From the NCBI GenBank assembly GCA_047639575.1, contig JBLIOB010000290.1:1-5346 (forward strand): 5,346 nt of DNA. Reading direction: 5' to 3'. This DNA is from JBLIOB01 sp047639575 (lineage in GTDB: Bacteria; Bacteroidota; Bacteroidia; Flavobacteriales_D; Parvicellaceae). The translations under genes were made by a program, and so were the position numbers. The notes beneath the pieces were generated by a model. That model was given only the letters and a program-made list of their open reading frames with translations. It did not search any database and was not told where the DNA came from. Of the stretch, positions 1-5,346 are shown piece by piece; the first letter of the stretch is position 1; each line of letters begins with the position of its first letter.

Positions 1-760
1 GTTTACATTTAAGCCCTTCGATCGAATCCGTATTTCTGTTGGAAACTCATCGATTTATGACAATAAGTTCAATCCAATATATCTGATGCCCGTAATGTTT
101 TATAAGTCGTTGGATCATACATATAACGGTGCCGGCAGTAATGAGATAGGTCAGAATTCTCAATTGTTTTTTGACATTAGCGTTCGAAGATTAAAGCATT
201 TTCATTTTTACGCAACCATGTTCGTTGATGAGATTAGCTTCTCCAACTTGTGGGATAAGGACAACCATAGTAATTTCTTCAGTATGAAAGGTGGATTTCA
301 AATGAGTAATGTACTACCAAACACGTTTTTAACTTTTGAATATACCAGGACCAATCCATGGGCATTTCGTCATGATCAGGCAACAACTACTTTTGCCTCT
401 AATCAATTTACTTTAGGACACCATCTTTTAGATAATTCAGATGAGATTCATGTGAGCTTGGCTTTTAAGCCCGTAAAGAAGCTCACAGCGTCTTTATCTT
501 ACACAAAATCCAGGAAGGGTCCAGAACACATTTTTCAAGTTGTCCAGGGCGTTCCTAACGTTAAAGGGCTAAATTGGATGGAAACTGTAGATTGGACCCA
601 TTCTGCAATTAAATTTTCAGCATCTTATCAAATCATGAATAATGCATCCGTAAATCTTGGATTTACAATAAACTCAATTACTGGGAATCAAAACGTTTCT
701 GCGGGATACTTCTGGGGGAACCAGAACCTACTCAGTTTTGGTGCTCACTTTGGATTGTAG
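1..760 (+). CDS. Wzi-family outer-membrane capsule assembly protein, C-terminal part (5' end outside window)
   Basis: The frame is open from the first complete codon at position 2 to TAG at 758-760, giving 252 residues with no start in view, so the gene begins upstream. The methionines near position 86 are internal, because family-like sequence continues before them (SVGNSSIY, then NPIYLMPVMFYKS). Other features recalling Bacteroidota Wzi-family proteins are FYATMFVDE, EYTRTNPWAFRHD and LGHHLLDNSDEI, followed by alternating amphipathic strands and a final strand LLSFGAHFGL that suits the end of an outer-membrane barrel. Wzi of E. coli is an outer-membrane barrel that helps hold capsule at the surface. 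Bacteroidota members of the family are longer, so roughly half is probably missing here. The gene ends 10 bp from the convergent gene that follows. The presence of wzx- and wzc-like genes about 2 kb away supports a polysaccharide role. The family call is from remembered motifs; the exact substrate is unknown. Confidence 0.82.
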   Translation, partial: FTFKPFDRIRISVGNSSIYDNKFNPIYLMPVMFYKSLDHTYNGAGSNEIGQNSQLFFDISVRRLKHFHFYATMFVDEISFSNLWDKDNHSNFFSMKGGFQMSNVLPNTFLTFEYTRTNPWAFRHDQATTTFASNQFTLGHHLLDNSDEIHVSLAFKPVKKLTASLSYTKSRKGPEHIFQVVQGVPNVKGLNWMETVDWTHSAIKFSASYQIMNNASVNLGFTINSITGNQNVSAGYFWGNQNLLSFGAHFGL

Positions 761-770
761 AGAAAGTTGA

Positions 771-1712
771 TTATTGCTTTCCTTCAGGATTGAGATAGTT
801 CATCTCAAATAATTTTAACTGGATTTCAAGAATTTTCAACGCTGCATTCAACACTTCCTGATTAGAAGGGGCATCGCCCTTTTTACCATTAGCTTGTTTG
901 TCTTTCTTTTCTTTTCGTTTAAAAAGAGGTTCTAAGGCTTCACTATCTCTATTAAAGGTAATCTGTAACCCCAAGCCAAAGAATCCGTACTTGTCGTCAG
1001 CTGTCCATTCTCTTACCCATGTGTCCATTTGATCGGTTCTAGCATTATTCAAGGAATACTCGAATATTAAGTCAGCTTTTGAAGAAATTTGATATCCAAA
1101 CTTAACACCAACTGGGAAAACTTGTTTGATTTTTCTTTTTCCTTTGGATTCCAAAATTTTTGTATAATTCTCACCACTTTCAGCAGTTTGATCATATCCA
1201 ACATAATTTCTTACCAAGCCTGTTGCTTTATACCATTCTAAGGACCTAAATCCAATAATACCATATCCGAAATAACCGTGTATAAAAAATCTAGAGCCAG
1301 AAGCTTTTCTGAAAATAAAATCACTTAATCTAAACTTCGCTTGAAGGGTAATGTCAAAATAATCACCTCTAAAGTTCATGTAATGAGATTGTAAGCCTTT
1401 TTGAGCTCCACCTCCAAGGCGTCCTTTTGAGAACATCAAGCGCGCTCCTAAGCCTTTCCATATGTCTTTTTCAACGTAGAGCTTGTAACCATACTTAATG
1501 GCGTTTCCACGATCTTCCTTCTTAGGAAAGAGGTAGTAATTAGCCAAATCGCCATGAAATAATGAAATTCCGCTAAGCCCTCCGACACTAAAATTGTCAA
1601 AAAATCCAGGTAATTCTAGCTCTTCACCAGAAGGGTCCAATTGAGAGAACCCAGTAAAACCAGTAAACCCGGTAAAAACAACCAATAGAAATAAGATGTA
1701 TATCTTCTTCAT
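771..1712 (-). CDS. Secreted outer-membrane beta-barrel protein with basic helical C-terminal tail
   Basis: The product is 313 residues. The ATG at 1712-1710 is preferred because it opens a standard signal peptide (MKKIYILFLLVV, cleavage near FSQ at 22-24). A TTG five codons upstream would put IFVV before this basic start and is less likely. Mature residues about 42-253 alternate hydrophobic and polar positions with many glycine and aromatic residues, as in small outer-membrane barrels. The early SGISLFHGDLANY stretch recalls the N-terminal barrels of Bacteroidota OmpA-like proteins. The likely last strand is FFGLGLQITF near 244-253. After it come a lysine-rich segment (264-279) and a helix rich in Leu, Ile and Lys (285-304), so the barrel does not end at the C-terminus as it usually does. 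No OmpA peptidoglycan-binding domain is present. The gene is divergent from the SPOR-like gene and convergent with the Wzi-family gene. The barrel call is good; the function is unknown. Confidence 0.7.
   Translation of the reverse strand: MKKIYILFLLVVFTGFTGFTGFSQLDPSGEELELPGFFDNFSVGGLSGISLFHGDLANYYLFPKKEDRGNAIKYGYKLYVEKDIWKGLGARLMFSKGRLGGGAQKGLQSHYMNFRGDYFDITLQAKFRLSDFIFRKASGSRFFIHGYFGYGIIGFRSLEWYKATGLVRNYVGYDQTAESGENYTKILESKGKRKIKQVFPVGVKFGYQISSKADLIFEYSLNNARTDQMDTWVREWTADDKYGFFGLGLQITFNRDSEALEPLFKRKEKKDKQANGKKGDAPSNQEVLNAALKILEIQLKLFEMNYLNPEGKQ
790..808 (+). terminator. Possible weak terminator hairpin after the Wzi-family gene
   Basis: A perfect 7-bp inverted repeat (TTGAGAT / ATCTCAA) with a 5-nt loop lies 30 nt downstream of the Wzi-family stop codon and is followed within 5 nt by a short T run (813-816). 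It sits inside the 3' end of the opposing gene. The stem is AT-rich and the T tract is short, so it may be coincidental. Confidence 0.22.
1650..1676 (-). repeat. Three 9-bp tandem repeats encoding FTG x3 in a signal peptide
   Basis: On the coding strand, three 9-nt units TTTACCGGG, TTTACTGGT and TTTACTGGG follow each other in frame and encode Phe-Thr-Gly three times (residues 13-21), followed by FSQ at the probable cleavage site. The units differ at one or two positions, each a third codon base. Because each unit is three codons, gain or loss would change the length of the signal peptide without shifting the frame. Confidence 0.85.
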
Positions 1713-1797
1713 AACTACAAATATCAACTTTTTATGTTTAACGCAACTTATAAAAATAAGTTCAGTTTAATTCTTTGCTTATATTTACTATAGATCT
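1713..1797. promoter_or_regulatory. Divergent intergenic region holding the promoters of both middle genes
   Basis: These 85 bp separate the start codons of two divergent genes, so both promoters are expected here or in the adjoining gene ends. The stretch is very AT-rich. No Shine-Dalgarno-like motif precedes either ATG, as is usual in Bacteroidota. For the plus-strand gene the best match to the Bacteroidota -7 element TAnnTTTG is TATATTTA at 1780-1787, with one mismatch. I see no convincing -33 partner for it, and it would leave a leader of only a few bases. No operator palindrome was recognised. Confidence 0.5.
1718..1746 (-). promoter_or_regulatory. Candidate Bacteroidota-type promoter for the beta-barrel gene
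   Basis: Reading the minus strand, TTG (1746-1744) is followed after 18 nt by GATATTTG (1725-1718). This matches the Bacteroidota sigma consensus TTG-N(17-20 or so)-TAnnTTTG with one mismatch. The -7 element ends 5 nt before the ATG, so transcription would begin almost at the start codon and the mRNA would be close to leaderless. That, plus the AT-rich background, keeps confidence low. Confidence 0.28.
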
Positions 1798-2949
1798 ATG
1801 GTACGCTATAAGCTGATTGTCTTCCTTTTTGTAATGCCTTTTGTCTTAAATGCACAAAGTGGATCGAGCTCATCATTTTTCAAAATTCGAGCAAGAAATG
1901 TTGCTGTAAGTGCAGCTAAATTGTCAGATTCTGCATATTTCGAAGTGAAAAAACTTCGTACAGTTATATCGGATTCGAATACTTCATGGAGTAACGGAAG
2001 CATATTTAAAGCAAATGCGCATTTAATTGCAGCAGCTAGAGTAATTTCTACGTGCATCGAATTGATTCCAGGACAATTTGAACCGCTCGAACAACTTCAA
2101 GCGTCTAAAGATAAGATTGACTTGGCATTGAAGAAAATGAAAATTCTTGAAGAAGAGGCAGGTTCTGCATATGGAGTTAGTATGAAAAGTTCAATTCTAG
2201 CTACGATTAAGTATTCTTCGGCATCATCTTATCATGCAAGTATGCTAATTAAAAAAGGTGAAGAAGAACCAATAGTGACAGATACAATTTCAAAAGTGCC
2301 TGAGATTGATTCAACTGATTACACAGCGAATCGGTTACAAACGGATTCTGTGCTCTTTAACAAATTGCTGAAAATATATGAGTTGGAGCTTTTAGATTTA
2401 ATGCGGCAAGAAAAAGAATTAATTACACAACTGGAAAATGAAAACCTGAGTGAGCAAGACAGGCGTATAATAGAAAAGGAATTAGCAGACGTAAGAGCAT
2501 CAATTCTAGAAAGAGAAACAAAAATTGCTCAAGGAAGAAGCCAATTAAAAAATCTTGATGAAGAAAAGAAGTTGGTTAATAATTATTTAACCTCAATTGC
2601 TGAATATGAAGAATGGGATGACATTGAAGATTTTCCTTATGATTTGAACGTTGAATTGCCCAAAGGCGTTGTCTATCGTGTTCAAATTGGCTATTATGCG
2701 ATTAGAAGAAAAGTTTTATTCGACAGTTTAGCAGTTGATGCTGTGCGAGCTTCCAAGAAATATGTAAGGTTTTATACCGGGGTTCTGCTCTCGTACGAAG
2801 CTGCCATGATAGTTAAGGAAAATATTAAGCTGGATTTTGGGATTGAGGATGCATTTGTAGTAGCTTATTTCGATGGCAAGAAAATCACATTGGCCAAAGC
2901 TAATAAGATTGTAAAGGCCAATGCGGAGGCAGAAGGAGTTACAGAATAA
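1798..2949 (+). CDS. Secreted coiled-coil protein with C-terminal SPOR-like domain
   Basis: The product is 383 residues and starts at an ATG that directly opens a signal peptide (RYKLIVFLFVMPFVLNAQ, cleavage after about residue 18 or 20). Residues about 28-150 look mainly helical, rich in Ala, Ser and Lys, and match no domain I recognise. An acidic, Thr/Ser-containing linker follows (155-180). Residues about 186-262 form a long charged heptad-like coiled coil. The C-terminal region about 289-373 contains GVVYRVQIGYY, RFYTGVLLSYEAA and DAFVVAYFDGKKI. This is the strand-helix-strand pattern of SPOR-like domains in Bacteroidota secreted proteins, a fold known elsewhere to bind denuded peptidoglycan. 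A periplasmic or outer-membrane-facing role at the cell wall is the reasonable inference. The gene is divergent from the beta-barrel gene, possibly sharing control with it, and ends 22 bp from the convergent flippase gene. The specific function is unknown. Confidence 0.75.
   Translation: MVRYKLIVFLFVMPFVLNAQSGSSSSFFKIRARNVAVSAAKLSDSAYFEVKKLRTVISDSNTSWSNGSIFKANAHLIAAARVISTCIELIPGQFEPLEQLQASKDKIDLALKKMKILEEEAGSAYGVSMKSSILATIKYSSASSYHASMLIKKGEEEPIVTDTISKVPEIDSTDYTANRLQTDSVLFNKLLKIYELELLDLMRQEKELITQLENENLSEQDRRIIEKELADVRASILERETKIAQGRSQLKNLDEEKKLVNNYLTSIAEYEEWDDIEDFPYDLNVELPKGVVYRVQIGYYAIRRKVLFDSLAVDAVRASKKYVRFYTGVLLSYEAAMIVKENIKLDFGIEDAFVVAYFDGKKITLAKANKIVKANAEAEGVTE
2888..2923 (-). terminator. 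8-bp inverted repeat, possible terminator for the kinase-flippase unit
   Basis: CATTGGCC (2888-2895) and GGCCAATG (2916-2923) form a perfect inverted repeat with a 20-nt spacer. On the minus strand it lies about 50-85 nt downstream of the flippase stop and is followed by the T-rich TGATTTTCTTG. It lies wholly within the coding end of the SPOR-like gene (ITLAKANKIVKAN), and the repeated Lys-Ala-Asn codons could produce it by chance. The long loop also weakens a terminator reading. Confidence 0.22.
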
Positions 2950-2971
2950 CGGCCTAATTCAATTGTCTTTT

Positions 2972-4306
2972 TTAGCGATTCCAAATTCCTTTCGCTTTGC
3001 TGTTGATCAGTAAATAGTACTGAATGGGTTGAAAAAAACGAAGTGAAATGCAAATGCAAGTTGCCAGCATTACACCTGTTGATCCCATGGCTAATGGAAC
3101 CGCGAAAATATATGAAAGCGGGATGTTGATAATCATTGCAACGACTGAGTGGTAAAGACTTAGCCGAATTTTACCCGAACCGCTTAAGAAATTAGAATAA
3201 ACCAAAAGTCCGGTATTAATGATAACCCAAATGGCCATCATAATTGATAGTTGAAAAGGGATTTCTATTGATGGAATCCACCAACCATATACCCAAGGGG
3301 AAATGACAAGCATTAAAATCACACCACATATGAGTAAAAACCAGAGCAGCTGCGTTTTTTTGGTGATTTTCCTAATCCAATTGAAATCTTTAGATATATA
3401 CGCTTCCGTGAAGGCGCTCCAGTAGGGGGTTACGATGACGTTGAACAATATCATTCCAGCTCCGAAGAACTTGTAAGCTCCTTGGTAAATTGTAACATCT
3501 GATGCACCTGTAGTTTGAGTAATGATCATGTTGTCGGTGGTTACAACTACTAAACCTGCGATTTGCATTACAAAAAACTGAAGGCCTAAACCCATAGTTG
3601 ATCCATAGGAGGAAAAATCAACATGCTTTAAAGACGGAGCATATTGCTTGTATTTGCCAGCAAAGAAGAAAAAAGAGCAAACTAGTGGCACAATTAAATT
3701 AGCTGCTGAAATAGTAATACCAACGGTTAGTAATGATCCAGTTTCATTTTCTGATTTCAGCAAATAAAGAATACCAATTCCAATAAGAGCAAGGAAGTTC
3801 GCTGCGGAGTTCATGTATCCTGCTATTTGAGGTCTCTGATCCGCTATTAAAATTACTTTGATGATCTGTACTACAAACTGAAGGCAGAAAAACGAAAACA
3901 CTACTAGCATTAGCGCAGATAAATCTTCTGCGACCTTATTTTTTGGGTCGAATACAGTATCCCAAGTGATGAAAAAATTAGCGGTAACGAAGAGAATTAA
4001 AATAACCAATGAAATTAGAGAAAGGATCGCATAAGTTGTACTAACAAGAGACCTGGCCTTTTCCAAATCACCCGAAGCGGTTGATTCAACAAATTTATTT
4101 CTGAAGCCATTGCCAAGACCAAAATCAAATAATGAAAACCAACTGACAAAAGCACCAACTGTAAGCCAAATTCCATTTTTTTCATTACCCAAATAACTTA
4201 GGCTTAATGGGAACATGATAAAAGAAATGGTAAAATTGAAAATCTTGACTCCTAGTAGGCCAATGATACTTTTCTTAAGTTTCGTGTTTCTTTCGGAAGT
4301 TACCAT
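2972..4306 (-). CDS. Wzx-type polysaccharide flippase (MOP/MATE-like superfamily, 12 TM)
   Basis: The product is 444 residues from the ATG at 4306-4304. A TTG one codon upstream is the only alternative and adds nothing. The protein is a polytopic inner-membrane protein with about twelve hydrophobic segments, roughly at residues 13-38, 45-64, 90-113, 129-153, 165-183, 192-216, 237-257, 275-296, 319-338, 352-373, 386-405 and 410-432. The N-terminal sequence SYLGNEKNGIWLTV followed by FDFGLGNGFRNK is characteristic of Bacteroidota O-antigen/exopolysaccharide transporters, as is the basic start. The family flips undecaprenyl-diphosphate-linked oligosaccharide units from the cytoplasmic to the periplasmic face, ready for polymerisation. 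Length is normal for the family. It lies 14 bp downstream of the Wzc-like kinase gene on the same strand with no visible terminator between, so the two are probably co-transcribed. The repeat-unit sugar cannot be told from sequence. MATE drug export is less likely, given the motif and neighbour. Confidence 0.88.
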   Translation of the reverse strand: MVTSERNTKLKKSIIGLLGVKIFNFTISFIMFPLSLSYLGNEKNGIWLTVGAFVSWFSLFDFGLGNGFRNKFVESTASGDLEKARSLVSTTYAILSLISLVILILFVTANFFITWDTVFDPKNKVAEDLSALMLVVFSFFCLQFVVQIIKVILIADQRPQIAGYMNSAANFLALIGIGILYLLKSENETGSLLTVGITISAANLIVPLVCSFFFFAGKYKQYAPSLKHVDFSSYGSTMGLGLQFFVMQIAGLVVVTTDNMIITQTTGASDVTIYQGAYKFFGAGMILFNVIVTPYWSAFTEAYISKDFNWIRKITKKTQLLWFLLICGVILMLVISPWVYGWWIPSIEIPFQLSIMMAIWVIINTGLLVYSNFLSGSGKIRLSLYHSVVAMIINIPLSYIFAVPLAMGSTGVMLATCICISLRFFQPIQYYLLINSKAKGIWNR

Positions 4307-4320
4307 CAACTCAGGCGAAG

Positions 4321-5346
4321 TTATTTTTTTCTTTTGAATAGACCCGAAAATCTACTCTTTTTGGATTCATCGGCATAATCACCATATCCGTAACCGTAAC
4401 CGTAACCGTATCCGTAACCGTATCCATACCCATAACCAGCGACTCCCTTTTTCCGTTGAATTGCGTTAAACACGATAGCAGCATTAGGGAGTTTTCCAGA
4501 TCGTTTTAACTCTTCCAAACTGTCTAAGTGACTTTTTACAGTAACTCCATGTTTTACGATTATAATATTAACGTTTGAGTATTTGGCAAGCAGCAATGCG
4601 TCAGTTACCAATCCGATGGGCGGAGTATCAATAATAATTTGTTCATACCGCCCTTTGAGTTCTTGGATTAATTCATCCATTCGCTCACTAATAATGAGCT
4701 CAGATGGATTTGGAGGTATCGGTCCTGAAGGGATAATGTCCAAGAAATCAGTTTTTCCAGACGGTTGAATTATCTGGTCCAAAGTGGCGGATTTAACAAG
4801 ATACGAGCTAACTCCGACTTCATTTGACAAACCAAAATCTTCAATGATTCTAGGTTTTCTCATATCCAAACCGATGAGGCAAGTCTTTTTCTCAGATAAT
4901 GCAATTATAGAAGCTAAGTTTGTAGAGGAAAAGGTTTTTCCCTCGCCCGAAACCGAAGAAGTAAGCAACACTACGCCATGAGCCTCTCCCTTATTCATGT
5001 ATTTTAAATTGGTTCGGATTGAGCGAAACGCTTCTGAAATAATCGCCTTGGGATTATCAAATACAACAAGCTTATCATCTCCTTTATGAAGTCCAATGTA
5101 TCCAATAATAGGAATGGATGTATGCTTTTTGATAGTAAGCGCATCATAAACTTTATTGTTCATCTTCTCCAGTATAAAAATGAATCCAAGGGGAATTATA
5201 ATTCCAAGAATAATAGCTATAGAGTAATTTCTAGACTTAACAGGTTTGATTGCATAAGGTGTAGCTCTTCCTATTTCAATAACTCTGTTGTCTGATGCAG
5301 ACGAGGCCAAGGAAATCGATATCTCTTCTTTTCTTTCTTGCAAGTA
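4321..5346 (-). CDS. wzc: Wzc-type bacterial tyrosine kinase / chain-length co-polymerase, C-terminal part
   Basis: The frame is open through the window edge (the first codon in view is TAC at 5346-5344), so 341 residues are seen of a family usually 700-830 long. The periplasmic Wzz-like part lies outside. In order: the end of the periplasmic region with a proline-containing stretch (ATPYAIKPVK); a second transmembrane helix near 42-59; the kinase oligomerisation motif EAFRSIR (E105, R108, R111); Walker A SVSGEGKT near 131-138; Walker A' LIGLDMRKP near 157-165; and Walker B IIIDTPP near 237-243. All three ATP-site motifs are intact, which points to an active kinase. The C-terminus is a tyrosine cluster with nine Tyr-Gly dipeptides, then DY, then a basic tail. 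In characterised members, trans-autophosphorylation of this cluster and its removal by a phosphatase cycle the oligomer and control capsule or exopolysaccharide length and export. It is the upstream gene of a unit with the flippase. The phosphatase and export pore are presumably outside. Confidence 0.93.
   Translation of the reverse strand, partial: YLQERKEEISISLASSASDNRVIEIGRATPYAIKPVKSRNYSIAIILGIIIPLGFIFILEKMNNKVYDALTIKKHTSIPIIGYIGLHKGDDKLVVFDNPKAIISEAFRSIRTNLKYMNKGEAHGVVLLTSSVSGEGKTFSSTNLASIIALSEKKTCLIGLDMRKPRIIEDFGLSNEVGVSSYLVKSATLDQIIQPSGKTDFLDIIPSGPIPPNPSELIISERMDELIQELKGRYEQIIIDTPPIGLVTDALLLAKYSNVNIIIVKHGVTVKSHLDSLEELKRSGKLPNAAIVFNAIQRKKGVAGYGYGYGYGYGYGYGYGYGDYADESKKSRFSGLFKRKK
4381..4437 (-). 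repeat. Hexanucleotide tandem repeat encoding the (Tyr-Gly)9 kinase tail
   Basis: Nineteen codons alternate Gly and Tyr without interruption. In plus-strand terms the core (4390-4425) is six units of gtaWcc, of which the first three are identical gtaacc. Diverged units using TAT for Tyr flank it on both sides. The central six tyrosines all use TAC. A further Tyr codon follows two codons past the tract on the coding strand (4377-4375). The uniform core with diverged edges is what slippage-driven expansion would leave, and units of six bases keep the frame. Confidence 0.92.

Noticed and set aside
710..726. 6-bp inverted repeat TTCTGG / CCAGAA near the end of the Wzi-family gene as a terminator for the opposing barrel gene
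   Set aside because: It has no T run after it on the minus strand and lies in codons for a barrel strand, so it is probably chance.
762..781. GAAAG / CTTTC hairpin at the first convergent junction
   Set aside because: Only five AT-rich pairs with a 10-nt loop and no T tract; too weak to call.
1713..1727. TTG start giving the beta-barrel protein five extra residues
   Set aside because: The extra residues IFVV would precede the normal MKK opening of the signal peptide, and the candidate -7 element overlaps this TTG. The ATG at 1712 is better.
1806..2057. Minus-strand open frame opposite the start of the SPOR-like gene
   Set aside because: It lies entirely antisense to a well-supported gene with signal peptide and domain, and its translation has no recognisable features.
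2950..2973. Six-T run in the second convergent gap as an intrinsic terminator for the SPOR-like gene
   Set aside because: There is no GC-rich stem immediately upstream of the T run; CAATTG and GGCC are only short palindromes.
2865..3059. Minus-strand open frame spanning the convergent junction
   Set aside because: It overlaps the ends of two supported genes and shows no signal or domain; it is a shadow frame.
4307..4309. TTG start for the flippase
   Set aside because: It adds a single residue before a good ATG and offers no better context.
4381..4437. Tandem hexamers as a CRISPR-like or non-coding repeat array
   Set aside because: The units are contiguous, six bases long and perfectly in frame with the kinase tail, with no spacers; they are coding.
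4583..5295. Three short plus-strand open frames opposite the kinase gene
   Set aside because: All are antisense to the conserved kinase domain. Their stop-free runs follow from the codon composition of the real gene, and none has a plausible start context.

Overview
The window looks like chromosomal DNA from a member of the Bacteroidota, probably a flavobacterium- or cytophaga-like relative. The evidence is the AT-rich sequence, the absence of Shine-Dalgarno motifs before the start codons, a Wzi-family barrel of the type common in this phylum, and a secreted protein with the SPOR-like C-terminal domain typical of it. This assignment is an inference from style and families, not from a marker gene. 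No RNA gene, insertion sequence, CRISPR array or attachment site was found.

There are five protein-coding genes, and the two at the window edges are cut off. On the + strand, positions 1-760 hold the C-terminal half of a Wzi-family outer-membrane barrel linked to capsule or exopolysaccharide. It converges, with a 10-bp gap, on a minus-strand gene (771-1712) for a small secreted outer-membrane beta-barrel protein with an added basic, helical C-terminal tail. An 85-bp divergent intergenic region (1713-1797) separates that gene from a plus-strand gene (1798-2949) for a secreted coiled-coil protein ending in a SPOR-like domain. The latter converges, with a 22-bp gap, on a two-gene minus-strand unit. 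This unit consists of the C-terminal half of a Wzc-type tyrosine autokinase/chain-length co-polymerase (4321-5346) followed 14 bp downstream by a Wzx-type lipid-linked oligosaccharide flippase (2972-4306).

The outer genes point to one task: building and exporting a surface polysaccharide. The flippase moves lipid-linked repeat units across the inner membrane, the Wzc-like kinase controls polymerisation and export, and the Wzi-like barrel acts at the outer membrane. The two middle genes are envelope proteins whose link to the polysaccharide is only positional. The rest of the locus (export pore, polymerase, glycosyltransferases) would be expected upstream of the kinase, beyond position 5346, but cannot be seen.

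Nothing here looks like a wholly new system. The items most worth a second look are the pure tyrosine-glycine tail of the kinase, encoded by a hexanucleotide tandem repeat, a 9-bp tandem repeat inside a signal peptide, and the unassigned N-terminal region of the SPOR-like protein. Almost all of the window is coding, and there is no gene-free stretch longer than 85 bp.
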